From positions 62,001 to 126,000 of the forward strand of contig JAKLJP010000008.1 of assembly GCA_023151115.1 (NCBI GenBank): 64,000 nucleotides of DNA, in the 5' to 3' direction. This stretch comes from Anaerolineae bacterium (GTDB lineage: Bacteria > Chloroflexota > Anaerolineae > 4572-78 > J111). Below the pieces are notes generated by a model. That model saw only the letters and a list, made by a program, of their open reading frames with translations, was not told the DNA's origin and ran no database searches. The position numbers and the translations under genes were made by a program. This document shows, one piece after another, positions 1 to 11,000 of the stretch (position 1 is the first letter of the stretch; the number at the start of each line of letters is the position of its first letter).

Positions 1-3000
1 ACCCATGTCGCTCGGTTTTCTGACGTTTTGCTGCAACAAGACGGTGCTGCCGCCCTTGAGGATACGAATAATAAACTGGTTGTTGTTGGCCGTTACATCG
101 AAGTTCAGCATCCCGTAGACGATGTGCCAGCCGGTTCGAGCGGCGGTTAACCTTGTTGAGCCATTCCAAAGATTAGCAGTAGACCAGAGTGAACTAGAGA
201 AGGGTATTGCGGTATGCGTGGCTGCGGCCAGGTTGTAGTCAGATGTTCGCTGCACAACTTGACCCGTTGCCTTGAGGTCAGCAGCAGCGTAGCCGCCCAG
301 GTTATCCACTCGACATTCCGCGTGGAAATTGTCCCCACTGTAGCCCCGCAGCCACCACTGCGAGCCGGTCCAGTGAGTTTGAACACTATAGTTGGAGTCA
401 TTATCACGCCGGTAGAGCCGGGTCACACCGGGCCGGTTGGTAGAGATTTTGTCTACCTTGTTGGCGTCCGCGACAACGGACAGTTCGCCAAAGGCTGCGC
501 CATCATCAGTGTAGAGGAAGCGGTTGAGGGCCAGGTCAAAATGGATCCGCCGCGTCGGGCCGGCGATGATCGGGCCGTCGAGCGACTTGGCCACGTCGGC
601 GACTTCGGCGTGAGCCGGTGAGCCGGCCGTGAAGTTGATAAAGCGCCCGTTGGTTTGGTTCGACAGCAAGCCCACATTGCCGCCACTGCCAAGCTCGGTG
701 TCCTGAACGGTGATTCTCATGCCGGCCGCCTGCATCAAGTTGCCTTCGGTGGTCGAGGCAAACACCTTGATCCGCCCGCCGTCGCTGTCGTATTCGCGGA
801 AGTCCGCGCCGATCCAGACCGGCGTGGCCGTGTTGCCGGAGATGAACGGCGTCAGCGTCCCCGTTCCCAAAACGGTGCGTATGCCATTGACCCACTTGAC
901 CAGGGTCACGGTGTCGGCCACATTGTCAGCCTCCACCGCGTACATGGTCCACTGGCCGGGGGTGGTGTTCTTGATATAGAAAGCCAGGCCCGACTTGCCA
1001 TTGTACTTGTGCTGGATGCCGGCCTGAATCGTCCCCTTCCAGATGTCTACCGTCCCGCTGGGCTTGTGGGCCAGATACCAGGCAGTCGGTGAAGTAATGT
1101 GATTGATCTGCCCCAGCGAGAACGGTTTGCCTGGCTCGCCGCTGCGGTTGCCGGTGTAGATGTGCCACTGGCCGACATCACTGCCGGTCGAGGCGGCAAA
1201 CTCCCAGGCTTTGCCCACGTCGCTGGTCCGGTTGGGATCATCGGGGTGAGCCTTGACGATTCTCAAATCGTCCACGTCCACGTAGGGCGAGCCGGTGGCT
1301 GTGTTGAACTGCGCCCGGAGGGTCAGGTTGCCGATGTAGGACCAGGCAACCGGGTCGCCCCAGGGCGTAAACTCCGACTTCTTGGCCCTGAGATAGTTCC
1401 AGCCGGTGACAAAACCGCTGTTCCATTGCTTCTTTAGCCCGCCATCGGCGCCGACATCAAACGAAAGTTCGACATAGGTCAGGGTGGTCGCATCGCTGAC
1501 GTAGACCGCCATCATCACATAGTCGTCGTTGCCAAAGCGGCCATCCTGGGAGTAATCCCAACCGCCCGTGGGATGGAAGTAGTAGGCGACGTTCATGTTG
1601 CCTAAACCCGCCTGGGAAACCAGATGCAGCGAGACATCACCATCCACCAGGGTTGTCGAACTGCGCGGGGCCGGGGTGGTTTTGAACCAATCGCTCCACC
1701 AGGCATCACTACCGCTGTTGGCGTGAAAATCGTGGATTAGCAGCCAGTGGAGGGTTTCAAGCGGGGTGATGGTTGAACCGCCGTAGCCGTCGAACTTGTC
1801 CTGAATGGTCTGATCCGGCGCGCCGGCCGTGATCGGTCGCCCGGCAATCCAGGCGGTTGGCGTGCCGGCGTTGCCGGCCCAATCGTAGGGCGTCAAGCGG
1901 AAGTATTTAATCACCCCGCTGGCCTGGTCTACCACTTGTGGAAAAGCGGCAAACAGGGCGCGGTCATTGATAACGGCTGCCCCGCCGCCCGAGCTGTCAT
2001 CGGCCCGCTCGACAACGTAGTGGCTGAAGCCTACGGCCTCATGGGAGGTATCGCTGCTGGCCAGGCTGAGGATCACCGATAAGTCCCCGCCGCTGACGTT
2101 CAGCGTGGGCTGCGGGGGCGGGTTGGAGTCGGTCATCCAGGCGGTCCAGCCGGCGTCACTGCCGTCAAAGCCGATAGCCCGGACCCTGAACCAACTGACC
2201 CCGCTTTCAGCCAGGGTCGGCGTGGTCAGGGCTACGCCCTGCCACTTCATCGCCGCGCCGCTCCCGCTGCTGTCGGCTGCGCCCTGGACTTCATAACGCA
2301 GCACATTAGGCACAGCGCCCCAGGTGATGACAAAGCCGCCTAACTCGGCCATTTGCGCCAGGGGAGAGCCGGGGATGGCCGGGGTTGGGTCATACGCCTG
2401 GCCGGTCCAGACGATGGCCGATTTATTCAGCCCTGAGTAATCTACCGCCTGCACCCCAAACCAATCGCCCTCACTCGTGTAAGGGGCGATGAGTTCCAGC
2501 TTGTTGGTCCGGCCCACTTCAATGGCGCCGGCGTCGCTGGCCAAGGTATTGCGGAAAACAATAAACTCCTCGACATCCGAGGGGGCGGGGTGACTCCACT
2601 TGAGATGGTGGCCATCGGCCTGGAAAGTGTCGCCGGCCCAGGCCGGGTCAGCCGGCGGCGTTTCGTCGCTGACCCAGTTGCTCACGTCCCCTTCCAGCAG
2701 CCCGTTGCAAGCCTGGACCGCGAAATAGCGGAAGGGTTCCTCGATGGCGTTATAGGTCGCCGTGTAGCTCAGGGTGATCGAGGGCAGGGTCGCCAGCAGC
2801 TCCGGCGCGTCGCCGTCGGGCGTGTTGTTGGTGTAGACCAGGTATTTGGTCGCATTGGGAACGGCCGGCCAGGTGATGACCCAGCCGCCCGCCGTAGCCT
2901 TGACCCTGACCGTCGGTTTGCTGGGCATCTTCATACCCAGGCCGGCGTAGTTGACACTCTCCGGATCGGCGAACTGCTCGAAATAAGCCTCGACCGTGAC

Positions 3001-3378
3001 CTTGCTGACGGTGTGACCCAGCCGGACCGGATAGCCTGGCCGTAAATCTTCGGCTTTAATGCCATCGCTTAAGGCCACGTCGCGGATAATGGTCCGCGAG
3101 CCGATGGGCTTGACGTTGACCGTGTTGACAAAAACCTGGGTGATAATCGCGTCGTAAGGAAACGCGGCATCAGCCCGCATGATTTCTTCGAGATTTTCAA
3201 GGATAGTTGGTTGAGCCATAGCGTGAACGATTGGTAAAAAGACTGGTTCAGCCCCTCCGCACGGCGAGGCTGCGTCCTGAGCTTGTCGAAGGGCTGCTGC
3301 TTGAGGCAGGAGCGCCGCAAGGTTGAACTGCGTAAACAAAACGACGATAGTTAAAAAAGCTGAAACTGGGCGTAACAT
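1..3378 (-). CDS. Tail tip or adhesin protein with FN3-like modules (partial, runs off the left edge)
   Basis: The frame is open from an ATG at 3378, with AAAGGAG just upstream, to the left edge, giving at least 1126 residues. An inner ATG at 3219 (MAQPTILENL) is an alternative start. If the upstream ATG is used, residues 5-25 are hydrophobic and residues about 28-45 come from a dispersed repeat (TCCTGAGCTTGTCGAAGG), so the inner start may be the ancestral one. After about residue 140 there are four segments with the pattern of fibronectin type III or Ig-like domains (for example VITWPAVPNATKYLVY and VITWGAVPNVLRYEV). Beta-rich segments resembling carbohydrate-binding jelly rolls follow. Known phage proteins of this build are receptor-binding or tail-tip proteins. 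It lies downstream of the other tail genes on the same strand. The assignment as a virion adhesin is inferred from architecture and position. Confidence 0.65.
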   Translation of the reverse strand, partial: MLRPVSAFLTIVVLFTQFNLAALLPQAAALRQAQDAASPCGGAEPVFLPIVHAMAQPTILENLEEIMRADAAFPYDAIITQVFVNTVNVKPIGSRTIIRDVALSDGIKAEDLRPGYPVRLGHTVSKVTVEAYFEQFADPESVNYAGLGMKMPSKPTVRVKATAGGWVITWPAVPNATKYLVYTNNTPDGDAPELLATLPSITLSYTATYNAIEEPFRYFAVQACNGLLEGDVSNWVSDETPPADPAWAGDTFQADGHHLKWSHPAPSDVEEFIVFRNTLASDAGAIEVGRTNKLELIAPYTSEGDWFGVQAVDYSGLNKSAIVWTGQAYDPTPAIPGSPLAQMAELGGFVITWGAVPNVLRYEVQGAADSSGSGAAMKWQGVALTTPTLAESGVSWFRVRAIGFDGSDAGWTAWMTDSNPPPQPTLNVSGGDLSVILSLASSDTSHEAVGFSHYVVERADDSSGGGAAVINDRALFAAFPQVVDQASGVIKYFRLTPYDWAGNAGTPTAWIAGRPITAGAPDQTIQDKFDGYGGSTITPLETLHWLLIHDFHANSGSDAWWSDWFKTTPAPRSSTTLVDGDVSLHLVSQAGLGNMNVAYYFHPTGGWDYSQDGRFGNDDYVMMAVYVSDATTLTYVELSFDVGADGGLKKQWNSGFVTGWNYLRAKKSEFTPWGDPVAWSYIGNLTLRAQFNTATGSPYVDVDDLRIVKAHPDDPNRTSDVGKAWEFAASTGSDVGQWHIYTGNRSGEPGKPFSLGQINHITSPTAWYLAHKPSGTVDIWKGTIQAGIQHKYNGKSGLAFYIKNTTPGQWTMYAVEADNVADTVTLVKWVNGIRTVLGTGTLTPFISGNTATPVWIGADFREYDSDGGRIKVFASTTEGNLMQAAGMRITVQDTELGSGGNVGLLSNQTNGRFINFTAGSPAHAEVADVAKSLDGPIIAGPTRRIHFDLALNRFLYTDDGAAFGELSVVADANKVDKISTNRPGVTRLYRRDNDSNYSVQTHWTGSQWWLRGYSGDNFHAECRVDNLGGYAAADLKATGQVVQRTSDYNLAAATHTAIPFSSSLWSTANLWNGSTRLTAARTGWHIVYGMLNFDVTANNNQFIIRILKGGSTVLLQQNVRKPSDMG
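3275..3294. repeat. TCCTGAGCTTGTCGAAGG repeat
   Basis: Lies within the extended N-terminus of the left-edge tail gene. Confidence 0.7.
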
Positions 3379-3419
3379 TGGGTTATTCTCCTTTGAGTAT
3401 GAGGGTTTTTGGGTTGAAA

Positions 3420-3510
3420 GTAAAGGGGTTGGGGGTCAGGGGTTGGGGGTTGGGAACAGATTCCCCAATTGGGGAAAATCTATCACCTAACCCCTAACCC
3501 CTATCACCCG
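3420..3510. repeat. GGGGTTGGGGGT hairpin repeat, copy 1
   Basis: G-rich and C-rich low-complexity arms flank a TTCCCCAATTGGGGAA copy, between the two large tail genes. Confidence 0.7.
3461..3476. repeat. Palindrome TTCCCCAATTGGGGAA
   Basis: Perfect 16-base palindrome, intergenic. Confidence 0.9.
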
Positions 3511-6500
3511 CTAGATAATGACCGAACGGCGGGTGGAAATGGTGCTGCCGGCCTGCGGGTCATCCTGGTCCATCTGGAAGGTGTGACTCACGTCATCCAC
3601 CAGGTAATGACCGGCGATATTCTGCTCATCGACAAAGATTTCGATTTTATCTTCCGGCTGCACCCGGTAGTCGGGCAGCCCTTCAAAGGTAGCTTGCACC
3701 TGGTCCTCGGCGGCGCGGATCGCAATGTTGCGCGCCTCGCGGTAGCAAAATTCGCGGTGGAAGATGTCGGGAAAAGAAGCCTGCATGAAGCGTCGGCCCA
3801 GCTTCAGCAGGACCTCGCTGGCGTAGACCGCCCAGGTGTAAGCGCCGTCCACGCGGACGATGGAGAAAAAGCGGTCGGACAGCCTGACGGCTGACTGGGT
3901 GAGGGTGTCCTGGAAGGTTGGCCCGGTATCGTGGGTTTCAAAGTAGCTTAGCTTGAGCGCCCCGTTCGGTTGAAACACGCCTTTGAGGGCGCGCTTGCCG
4001 AGCATGGACTTGATCGCGTCAAAGATGGTCTGGTTGACCTCCAGGGTAGAGTTTTCCAGCACCTCGTACAGCTCCGGCACGTAAATTTGGGTAAAGGTGG
4101 CGCTGGCCCCCACCGCATATAGACCGAAGTAAAGCCCGCCCTCGGTGCTGTCCCTGAAATGGCCGGCGTAATTGCCGGCGATCCACATCGAGTAGATGTT
4201 GCCGCGGACGGTGACGTGGATCGGCAGCGGCCAGGTGTTGTGCAGGTAGAGCGGGAAAGGTGAGTATTCCCGTTCGGTCGTGACTTCCTGGCCGCTGGCG
4301 TTGTAAACCCGCTTGACCAGGTAGGAAGTCACAGTCCCGCCTGCACCCGGCAGTCCCCCATTCACCACCAGGCCCAGCCGGACGTGGGCGCCGGAGAGCG
4401 GTGCAGCCTGGTTGACCGCCCGGCAGATGACTCCGCCCTCGCCGCCCATCGCCGAAAGCGACATCTTGAAGTCAATGGTCAGGTTCTCCACCGGGGGCGC
4501 GTAGGCTCGAATCGTGCCTGAGCCGGTCATGGGACCGGCCTCGTTGACCAGGCTTCTAAACTCAGTGGGGGTAAAACCCTGCCAGCAGCGCCGGCGCAGC
4601 ACTTCTTCCATCGGTCTATCCATCACCGCATCGGTCGCCTTGATGTCCCAAAAATCAACGTAATTATCGTATTTGGGGATCAGCACCCGCCCGGTCGGGT
4701 TCTTGCTGGTCCCGTAAGCGTAGTAGTAATCGTCCCACTGGATGCCGGCGTGGCCGCGCCCGCCGAAGCCGAAGCGGCCTGCGCCAAAGCGCCCGGCTTT
4801 GTAGCTAAAGGCAAAGCGCCATTGGCTTTTGGGTTGGCCATCCCGCTGGGTCGGGCGGTAGAAACAATAGATCACCCCACCCAGGACGGTCATTTTCAAA
4901 TCAGCCGGGTAGCCCGGCGTCAGGCCGGTAGCGTCAATCCCGCCGGCGACAACCTTGTGAATCCACTTGCTGTTTTTGGCCCAATTAGGGTCAGAATCGT
5001 CGTAGTCCGACTCGACCAGGTAGAGCTTGTTGTAGCCCAGGCTGTAAGGGTAGAAGTCGCAGCGGTCGAAGTTCTCCTTCTTCCAGGTATCATCTGTGTG
5101 TGAACTGGCGCTGAACGGCTTGGAGCGGCCAATCCATTCCGGTGGGACTTGATCGTTGCTGTTGTAGGTCGTGTTAGCTGCCGTTGACGCCTCCCAAACA
5201 AAGGCGAATTTTTTACCCATCTCGGCAGCGTGGCACATCAGATAAGCCGCGCAGGCCATTTGTTTAGGCTGGTTCACGACGGAGCCGCCATAGCTGTTCA
5301 AACGCCATTGCAGCGAGTTGATCATGGTGTTGGATCGGACGACGGTGATATAGAGGTGCTGGTTGCGCCGGTCCCAAAAATGAAAGTCGCCGAAGTTACC
5401 CACGTCGCCAAAGCGGACGGTGGCCTCGATTGAGCCGTCCACCATTGGGCTAAGGTCGGTCCAGGCCGCGTCATTCCACCACGTTCCCTTGTGCTGCGGG
5501 CGCTGGTCCAGGACCATGCCCGGATAGCCCTTGCCCTGGTCGCCGCCGGTGTTGGCGTAAGGGAAGCTCTTGAGGCGGTAGGCCAGCCGCCCGTTCAGGC
5601 TGCTGTAAATCCCGCTGAACTCACTGAACTTGGCCGGCCATTCCAGCTTGACCGTCTCCCAATAGCCCTTGTGGCTGCCGATGTGGATGATCGGATCGGT
5701 GGGTTCGATGACGAGCGTGTTTTGGGGCAGAATCTCGCTCAACTCCTCGCTGCGCGGGTCGAGCAGCCCCTTCTCGGCCCTGGCCGCAACTTTGGCCCGG
5801 TGCGTTTCTTGCTCCAGGCTAAAGGAGGGCGTAATCAGGTCCACTCGGCCCTGCCCGATCTGGGTCAGTTCTTCCGGCGTGCCGGCGTAGACTTTGACCA
5901 GGTGGCCGGCTCCAAGCGGGCTGTCCTCCTGAAACAAAATACTGGCATCGGCCACGTCCAGGTCCACGTCCATGCCGTAGCGGTTGTTGGCTGTCACCTT
6001 CCAGCCGTCGCAGTACAGTTCCAGGTCGGTTGGGCTGGGCACGGTGCAAAGCAGCGCCGCCGGGGGCGACTGGTAAACCGCCCGCCAGCCCAGGGCGTAG
6101 ATGAATTTCTGGCCGGCGTGGTTGAGGGCCACCAGCGAGGCGCATGTCAGGTCGCCGGGATCGCCCAGGTACTCGTATTGGGTCAACGCCTTGCCGGTCG
6201 CATCAAAGACCGCATAAACGACTTCGCGCACCCGCGGCAGGCTCAGCGAGGCTTCCAGTTGATCGTAGTCGGAGGGTTCGACGTATCTACTCCAGACCAA
6301 CACATTTTTGCCATCTATCTTGGAGCCGCGGGCGAACACGGCATAGTCCAGGCGCTCGCCCACGTAATCGGAGATATCCGTCTCGACGCCGCGCTCCCAC
6401 TGGCCGTTGCTCCGGTCGTAAATGTAGGTCAGGATGCCCTGGTTGTGCGTGTCGTAGCCATACCTGCGCCAGAAAGTGAAGCCGGCGCTAACCACCACCC

Positions 6501-7359
6501 GGTTATCGCCCAGGTCGTTGGCGGCCAGACCGCCGCAGGGCCGTTTGCCCCATTGGGCGATGATCTTCTGCGCCGAGGCCGCGCCCCACTCGTTGGGAGC
6601 AGCACCGTAGGTGAGCTGGCTGTCGCGCACCAGGGCCGCCTCGTGCTGGTAGGTGAAGGGAAAAGCCGGCCAGTCAGTCCAGGCCGAGCCGGTCCAGCTT
6701 AGGCGGTGGATGGTCGAGCCGTAGATAGGTTTGTGCCATGATGCCTGGCTGGCTTCGATCAATTCCGTCCGGAGGACAAAAACCTCGTTCCATGCGCAAC
6801 TGGCGATCTGCATCGAGGCCATGCTGTAGGTGTCGGTTCCCAGGCTGGCGACTAAGGTTGTGCCGGTGACCAGCCCGCCGCTGGTGTTATAATCGCGGTA
6901 ATAGAGGTTGCCGTTGGTATGGCAGAAAAAGACCCTGAAAAATGAGCCGGACCAGGCTGCGGCAATCGAGCCGCCGTTGGAGGCCGGGATAGATTCGACG
7001 TTGTTGTACCAGGCCGGGCGCATCAGGCCGCCCTGGCCGGTGTGGGCCCACTTGGACTCCCAAGTGGTCGGGTCATCCAGGTCGGTCCCTTTGATCACGG
7101 CGATGTAAAGCACCCCGTCAAAAGGGTCACTCCACGAGCCGGAGCGGGCGCGGAACAGCACATCCTCCCCACTCCCATTGGCGTTTGCCGCCTCACAGGC
7201 GGCATGGCCGTGGGCGTACTGCTCGTATTTGTTGGCTGACAGGCCGGAGATTTTAGGCGTCCATTCCGGCAGCCAGCGCTCGACTGTCGCTTTCGAGGCG
7301 TGCCGGCGGGACAATGACCCCATTTCAGTGGTCAGGGTGGGGGAGAGGGTGATGCTCAT
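3511..7359 (-). CDS. Large tail-associated protein, possible baseplate hub or tail tip
   Basis: This protein of 1282 residues follows the small tail gene at 7356-7775 with a 4-base ATGA overlap, so the two are co-translated. The first 450 residues are rich in W, Y and G with repeated strands and look like a beta-propeller or similar repeat fold. The middle contains a concanavalin-like beta region. The C-terminal 200 residues (around FDAIKSMLGKRALKGVF and YRVQPEDKIEIFVDEQ) resemble the barrel region of tail hub proteins such as the late-control D or gp27 group, but only loosely. Position between the tape-measure gene and the adhesin supports a role in the tail tip. The exact function is unknown. 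Confidence 0.55.
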   Translation of the reverse strand: MSITLSPTLTTEMGSLSRRHASKATVERWLPEWTPKISGLSANKYEQYAHGHAACEAANANGSGEDVLFRARSGSWSDPFDGVLYIAVIKGTDLDDPTTWESKWAHTGQGGLMRPAWYNNVESIPASNGGSIAAAWSGSFFRVFFCHTNGNLYYRDYNTSGGLVTGTTLVASLGTDTYSMASMQIASCAWNEVFVLRTELIEASQASWHKPIYGSTIHRLSWTGSAWTDWPAFPFTYQHEAALVRDSQLTYGAAPNEWGAASAQKIIAQWGKRPCGGLAANDLGDNRVVVSAGFTFWRRYGYDTHNQGILTYIYDRSNGQWERGVETDISDYVGERLDYAVFARGSKIDGKNVLVWSRYVEPSDYDQLEASLSLPRVREVVYAVFDATGKALTQYEYLGDPGDLTCASLVALNHAGQKFIYALGWRAVYQSPPAALLCTVPSPTDLELYCDGWKVTANNRYGMDVDLDVADASILFQEDSPLGAGHLVKVYAGTPEELTQIGQGRVDLITPSFSLEQETHRAKVAARAEKGLLDPRSEELSEILPQNTLVIEPTDPIIHIGSHKGYWETVKLEWPAKFSEFSGIYSSLNGRLAYRLKSFPYANTGGDQGKGYPGMVLDQRPQHKGTWWNDAAWTDLSPMVDGSIEATVRFGDVGNFGDFHFWDRRNQHLYITVVRSNTMINSLQWRLNSYGGSVVNQPKQMACAAYLMCHAAEMGKKFAFVWEASTAANTTYNSNDQVPPEWIGRSKPFSASSHTDDTWKKENFDRCDFYPYSLGYNKLYLVESDYDDSDPNWAKNSKWIHKVVAGGIDATGLTPGYPADLKMTVLGGVIYCFYRPTQRDGQPKSQWRFAFSYKAGRFGAGRFGFGGRGHAGIQWDDYYYAYGTSKNPTGRVLIPKYDNYVDFWDIKATDAVMDRPMEEVLRRRCWQGFTPTEFRSLVNEAGPMTGSGTIRAYAPPVENLTIDFKMSLSAMGGEGGVICRAVNQAAPLSGAHVRLGLVVNGGLPGAGGTVTSYLVKRVYNASGQEVTTEREYSPFPLYLHNTWPLPIHVTVRGNIYSMWIAGNYAGHFRDSTEGGLYFGLYAVGASATFTQIYVPELYEVLENSTLEVNQTIFDAIKSMLGKRALKGVFQPNGALKLSYFETHDTGPTFQDTLTQSAVRLSDRFFSIVRVDGAYTWAVYASEVLLKLGRRFMQASFPDIFHREFCYREARNIAIRAAEDQVQATFEGLPDYRVQPEDKIEIFVDEQNIAGHYLVDDVSHTFQMDQDDPQAGSTISTRRSVII

Positions 7360-7775
7360 CCGTACACTTTGACCATATTAACCGGCACGAAGAAAATGCC
7401 GTAGCACTCACCCAGGACATTGGCCCCAACGCGCGGGCGCGGGATGACCGGCTTGAGGATGCCGGCGGTGTGAGTCGTGATCCCATCATGCTCGACGTAC
7501 TCGACGGCAGCTTTATTCGCTGCAGCCAGGAGATCGGCAAAGGTTCCCCAGGTAGCGTCAGGGAAAGGGGTTGAGATAAAGACGCGGAGCATTAAGCTCC
7601 ACTCGCGGGGCAGGCGCTCGCCGCCCCCGTCGTCGGGCCGGGTGAAGTCTTGAATGATCGTCTTTCCGCTCAGCCCGACACCGTACCGCTTCTGCCGTTT
7701 CCAGACGGGTTTCCACGAGGAATCGTCCAAGTCCGAGACTTTGTACTTTTTGCCGTCGAGGGTGATGTAATCCAT
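7356..7775 (-). CDS. Small tail protein, unknown function
   Basis: The 139-residue product starts MDYITLDGKKYKV, a beginning common in small tail-tip or distal-tail-like proteins. It contains the segment REWSLMLRVF. Its stop overlaps the start of the 1282-residue tail gene by 4 bases, which implies coupled translation. It sits between the tape-measure-position gene and the large tail genes, where distal tail proteins are usually found. No motif identifies it firmly. Confidence 0.5.
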   Translation of the reverse strand: MDYITLDGKKYKVSDLDDSSWKPVWKRQKRYGVGLSGKTIIQDFTRPDDGGGERLPREWSLMLRVFISTPFPDATWGTFADLLAAANKAAVEYVEHDGITTHTAGILKPVIPRPRVGANVLGECYGIFFVPVNMVKVYG

Positions 7776-7857
7776 ACCCCCACTGTAGCAAAGAAGTGGT
7801 TGAAAATTAAGGGTTCCCCAAGAGCGCTTCGCCTCCCCTTGGGGGATTGGGGAAAGC

Positions 7858-7992
7858 CTATTCCTCTATCCAGTGGATAGTTCTTTTCCAGAGCCACAAT
7901 ACCAGCGGCCGGAGTGGGCTGGGCCACCGCGTCAGCCGCCGGCCCTGCTTGGCCAGCCATGCCGCCATCTGGCGTTTAGTGGGTCGTCTCAT
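7858..7992 (-). CDS. Small basic protein of 44 residues
   Basis: The reading frame starts at an ATG preceded by AGGGGAGAGCAACG, a good ribosome binding site. It begins 13 bases after the stop of the tape-measure-position gene, on the same strand. The product (MRRPTKRQMAAWLAKQ...) is basic and tryptophan-rich with a hydrophobic stretch (LRPLVLWLW). The good binding site and tight spacing support a real gene, but there is no family to compare it with. Confidence 0.45.
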   Translation of the reverse strand: MRRPTKRQMAAWLAKQGRRLTRWPSPLRPLVLWLWKRTIHWIEE

Positions 7993-8004
7993 CGTTGCTC
8001 TCCC

Positions 8005-11000
8005 CTAGCGATAGACCGACTGGAAATTGCTTTGATGTAAGAATCCAGCCTTCTTTAACCGCTCTGCGTCAATTAAAATCGTCCCGCCGCCTTCCTGAAG
8101 CTGGGCCAGAATCGCGGCCTGGAAAGTTACCATCTCGGCTAAAAGATTGACCATCTCGGCGCTGCCGGTTTCTGCCTGCCCGCGCACCACCAAGGCCCCG
8201 CCCTGCGGCACCACGTACTCGCCGCGGTGGACGATGCCGGCCACTTCGCTCGGATCGCCGTCGCCGGTGTAGCCGCCCTGGGCAAACGGTTTGATGATCG
8301 GCGCGCCCACGTAAGGCGTTGGGGCCGGCGGGTTGTTCATTTGCGAGCCGTAGATGGAAAAGTCGCCGCCGCTGCTGGACATCCTGGCCAGGGCCTCCGC
8401 CGCACGTTCCATATCGTCGGCCAGCTTGCCAGCAGAGGTCGCCATATCGGACAGTTCCGGTTTGGCTTTCTTGGCCGCATCGTAGCCCATCGCCTGGTAG
8501 AAGGAATAGAAATAACTGGCGCTGGTCGTCTCTCGCTGCAAGCCGAGGATTTTTTCATCTTCAGCCGCACGCTGCCGGGCCAGGGCCAGGTCATCTAAAG
8601 CCCACTGGTATTTGGTTTCATTGATCTGGGTTTCCAGGGCGTGCTGCTTGTCTTGCAGGGCCATGCCGTCGTTGAACTGCTGTACCGTCAGGGCGTTTTG
8701 CTCCTGCTGAAGCGCGATCTGCTCCTCCAGGGAAGCCCGCCGCACCTCACGGTAGCTTTCGGCCATCGCCTGCTGCTGCTGCCAATACTCGCGTCCTAGT
8801 TCCATCTGCTGGCGCTGAAGCTCGTTCATCTCCTCGAAGCGCCGCCGGTTCTCGGCTAAATCTTCTTTGGCCCAATTGTACTGCGTGGTGTTGCGCGCAT
8901 CCTCCCGGTCGAACTCGGTCTGCTTCCGTTCGTCCATGATGCTGGCCCGCTCGATCTGCCGCCGGATGTCCATGCGCTCGCGGCCATTTGAGGCGTAGCG
9001 CAGGGCGCGCTGGAGGTCCTCCATCTGCCAGCCAGCCTGGATATTATAGCTTTCCCGGTTCCACGCGGAATCTTCAAGCTGCCAACTGCGCTGCACGTCC
9101 ATCCGGACTTCTTGTTTATTGAAATCCTTGATCTGCCATTCGCGCTGAAGCTCAAAGATTTTTTTATTGAGGGCATACTGCTTTTCGTAATACGCGGACT
9201 GGACCCGGCTCTGCCGCTCCTCCCACTCAATCGCCTGGCGCTGCTGGCGGATGTTGAACTCGAAGAATTTCTGCTGCATGGCGAAGTCGTCGAGCGAGGA
9301 TTGCCGCCGGAAATCCCAAAACTCTTTTTCCAAATCCAGCTTCTGTCGCTGCCAGCCAAGCTCAACTTCCTGGCGGCCGCCCTGCCACTGGAAGCCGTTA
9401 GGCCCAAGGGTCATCGTCCCCAGCTCGCGGGCGTTATCCTCGGCCCGCCGCCGGTCCTCGATGGCCCACAGCGCCGTTTGATTCTTCGGCATCCAGGGCT
9501 GGGCCTGGTCCATCAGGGCCATTTCGGGGTGGCCGGAAGCGTAGGCCGCGGCGGACCAGGTGTACTGGTTCTCCATCTTGCGCTGGCTCATCGCCCCGCT
9601 AATCACCTTGCTTGCTTTGTCCAGGCTCATGCCATCGGCCAGCAAGTCGTAAACCTTCTGGCTGATATCCTGGCGCTGCTGGGGAGTGAAGTTCATGGCG
9701 TCGGCGTAGTTCTGGGCCAGGGCCGCCGCCTGGTAACGCTGCTGGCGCTCAAAGAGCGAGCCTTGATTGACCCACTCGCTCATCATGCGCGCGCCCTCGG
9801 TCCCCGGCGCATAGCCCGACACATCAATAGCTTTCTGGCGGAAGGCGCTGCGCTGGGACATCGAGACGCCGGAGGTGTAGGAGTCGGCGATCTCCTGGGC
9901 TAATTTCTCAGCGACGCCGGCCCCACCTTCAATTTGGGCTTTGGTCAGGCCCTGGTCCTCGGCGGCCATCTGCACCATCTGAGCCAGCTCTGCCCGGTCG
10001 AAGGGCAGTTGATCGGTGCTCACCCCCAACTGCTTGGCGACTTCGTTCTCCATCTTGGTCACCCAAACCGGGATAGGTTCGGTCACCGCCCCGGTGTACT
10101 TGCCCACAGCGGTCCCCATTGCCTCAGCCTTGTCCTGGTTCCAGACATCCCAGCCCATATAACCGGCCAGGCCGGTTTTGTCAGCCGCGGCGCGGAGAAT
10201 CCAACTGTTGGCCGGGTTGAACATGCCGCCCCACTGGTCGCCGGTGTAGCCGGCCGACTCGTAGGCGGCCACGGTCAGGTGCTTGGAGAGCGGCTGGGCC
10301 GCCCAATCCAGGCCCATAAAATTACCGCCGGCGTTCTGACTGGCCAGATACTCGTTGATGCCCAGGCCCAGGCCCAAGCCCAGGCCACCGGCCACGACCC
10401 CGCCGCCGGTCCCTAAAGCCGCGAGCGTGGTTGCGCCCAGGCCCGGCCCACCGCCCGGCATAAAGTAAGGCGCGGCTTTGACCCCCAGCGCCGGCAGGAG
10501 TTTGCCAATCGCGTTCACCGCCGGCCCGCCGACCATCTTGGCCCCCATCAGCGCGGTCAAGCCGGAGGTCAGATCAAACCCGGCCGCGCCCAGGAAACTG
10601 CCCGCGCCTTCATTCTGGCCTAAAAAGCCGGTCAGCCCTTTCCAGAGGCCCATCGTGATCGAGTTGTCCACCCCCTGCCCAAAGGCAGACGAAGCCCGGC
10701 TCATATTGGCCTGGCTGGCCATCGCCGAAAGGACGCTCTGCGGCATCGTCCCCGCCCCTAAAGCATAGTTGGCCTGGCCGAGCGCGGCCTGTTGGCCTAA
10801 ATATTGATCACGCATCTGGAGCATGGGCATAAAGGCCATGTACTGCATCTGCTGGATGTTTTGAAATTCCCAGAACAGCCGCTGCGGGGCGTAACCCTGC
10901 GCCAGTTCGTTCCAGGCTTGCTGGCCGTAAGTCTGCGGGCGCTTGTTCAGGCCGGTGATTGAGCGGCCCTGCGGTTCGTGGATCAGGTCGGATAATGTCT

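Noticed and set aside
5491..6702. Plus-strand frame of 403 codons opposite the large tail gene
   Set aside because: Antisense shadow; Ala/Val/Gly-rich, with no start signal.
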